NCBI GenBank assembly: GCA_937871985.1
Contig: CALMPB010000336.1
Span: 1-5,520, forward strand
From: an uncultured Burkholderiaceae bacterium
Lineage (GTDB): Bacteria > Pseudomonadota > Gammaproteobacteria > Burkholderiales > Burkholderiaceae
Length of the DNA stretch: 5,520 bases
Direction of reading: 5' to 3'
The notes under the pieces were generated by a model, which saw only the letters and a list, made by a program, of their open reading frames with translations, was not told the origin of the DNA and did not search any database. This document shows positions 5,274 to 5,520 of the stretch, one piece after another. The position numbers were made by a program, and so were the translations under genes. Numbering within the stretch: the stretch's first letter is position 1; each line of letters begins with the position of its first letter.

Positions 5274-5374
5274 GTCGAGCCGGGGGATGAAACGACCCAC
5301 TTAGGGCCATATCCCGGCCCGTGCTAGGTGGATTCGGCCCTTACAGTGATGTTTACTAGGCCCTGCGGCTCGAC
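5274..5374. repeat. Spaced 9-bp inverted repeat
   Basis: GTCGAGCCG at 5274-5282 is the exact reverse complement of CGGCTCGAC at 5366-5374, with 83 bp between the arms. The right arm overlaps the 5369-5388 palindrome. The arms could bracket a regulatory segment or form a long-range stem in the leader RNA. A 9-bp match in GC-rich DNA may also be chance. Confidence 0.4.
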
Positions 5375-5520
5375 CCCATGGGGTTGAGGCGGCTGGTGAT
5401 TCGGACGAAAGCGGCTTAGCACAAAGGTGTTGCCAGGCTCTTGTGTACGAAACTGCGCAAGACAAGATTTCGCGTTACCGGGCAAGCACTTGTGGACGAA
5501 CCCCCATGTGCCTTTCTTGG
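5324..5520 (-). CDS. Possible C-terminal part of a leftward gene (partial)
   Basis: One minus-strand frame is open from the window edge to TAG at 5324-5326, giving 64 residues that begin KKGTWGFVHKCLPGNAK and end GLVNITVRAEST. No signature is recognised. The frame has a mildly GC-biased third position but also low-complexity Pro/Gln/His content. A plus-strand frame is open over the same bases from about 5350 to the edge, so one of them is a shadow or both are chance. If real, the stop lies 94 bp before the 97-aa gene and the gene could belong to the same leftward transcript. Confidence 0.3.
   Translation of the reverse strand, partial: KKGTWGFVHKCLPGNAKSCLAQFRTQEPGNTFVLSRFRPNHQPPQPHGVEPQGLVNITVRAEST
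5369..5388. promoter_or_regulatory. Near-perfect 20-bp palindrome
   Basis: The 20 bases have one mismatched pair (G5372/T5385) around the perfect 12-bp core ACCCCATGGGGT (5373-5384). The size and symmetry fit a dimeric regulator site about 140 bp upstream of the 97-aa gene. It overlaps the possible partial coding frame, so a coding explanation is not excluded. Confidence 0.35.
5440..5500 (+). repeat. Pair of 12-bp direct repeats
   Basis: CTTGTGTACGAA (5440-5451) and CTTGTGGACGAA (5489-5500) differ at one base and start 49 bp apart. A shorter related GGACGAA lies at 5403-5409. Two or three copies with unequal spacing do not make a clear iteron array, but the series may continue beyond the window edge. 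Confidence 0.35.

Larger units (their letters stand above)
5230..5520. other. Repeat-bearing region upstream of the leftward train
   Basis: About 290 bp without a secure gene. It contains a 9-bp inverted repeat with arms 83 bp apart (5274-5282 and 5366-5374), a near-perfect 20-bp palindrome (5369-5388), a pair of 12-mers differing at one base (5440-5451 and 5489-5500), and a possible partial leftward gene (5324-5520). A promoter for the 97-aa gene is expected here, but I found no convincing -35/-10 pair. Confidence 0.5.

Noticed and set aside
1..5520. CRISPR array, tRNA, rRNA, insertion sequence
   Set aside because: No regularly spaced direct repeats, no tRNA-like fold with CCA-end features, no rRNA segments, and no transposase or terminal inverted repeats with target duplications were seen.

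Overview
The window looks like an accessory or backbone segment of a proteobacterial replicon, most likely from a Beta- or Gammaproteobacterium. Supporting signs are moderately high GC, Gram-negative outer-membrane and periplasmic proteins (a lipobox protein and a signal-peptide protein), clear Shine-Dalgarno sites, and an SRAP protein of the 'MCSHY...' type common in those groups. Three things hint at a plasmid or integrated element rather than a chromosomal core: several small unrecognised genes, an orphan PvuII-type DNA methyltransferase next to a small lipoprotein, and a palindrome built from TTTAGC/GCTAAA half-sites like IncP KorA/KorB operators. From memory, IncP-1 backbones carry a methylase/outer-membrane-protein pair (upf31.0/upf30.5) in a similar arrangement. 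That link is recollection and needs a database search.

Layout. Positions 1-224 hold no convincing complete gene: there is a strong rightward intrinsic terminator (85-117) and a perfect 20-bp palindrome (189-208). A small unknown gene (225-428, minus) lies divergent to an SRAP/YedK-HMCES family abasic-site protein (561-1178, plus). The SRAP gene converges with a long leftward gene train occupying 5229 down to 1189.

In transcription order the leftward train encodes an acidic 97-aa unknown; a 38-aa single-span membrane peptide overlapping it by 14 bp; a PvuII-like DNA methyltransferase of 404 aa that starts 3 bp later; a BamE/SmpA-like outer-membrane lipoprotein with its own candidate promoter; a slipin/stomatin (QmcA-like); its usual partner NfeD; and a 132-aa exported unknown overlapping nfeD by 14 bp. 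GC-rich or symmetric RNA hairpins lie in the lipoprotein-qmcA and qmcA-nfeD gaps. The right end (5230-5520) holds inverted and direct repeats and possibly the 3' end of another leftward gene.

Functionally, the cluster joins DNA modification and abasic-site protection with an inner-membrane SPFH/NfeD scaffold and two envelope proteins. The slipin-NfeD pairing is well established. Linking it to the methyltransferase and lipoprotein is an inference from gene order and strand only.
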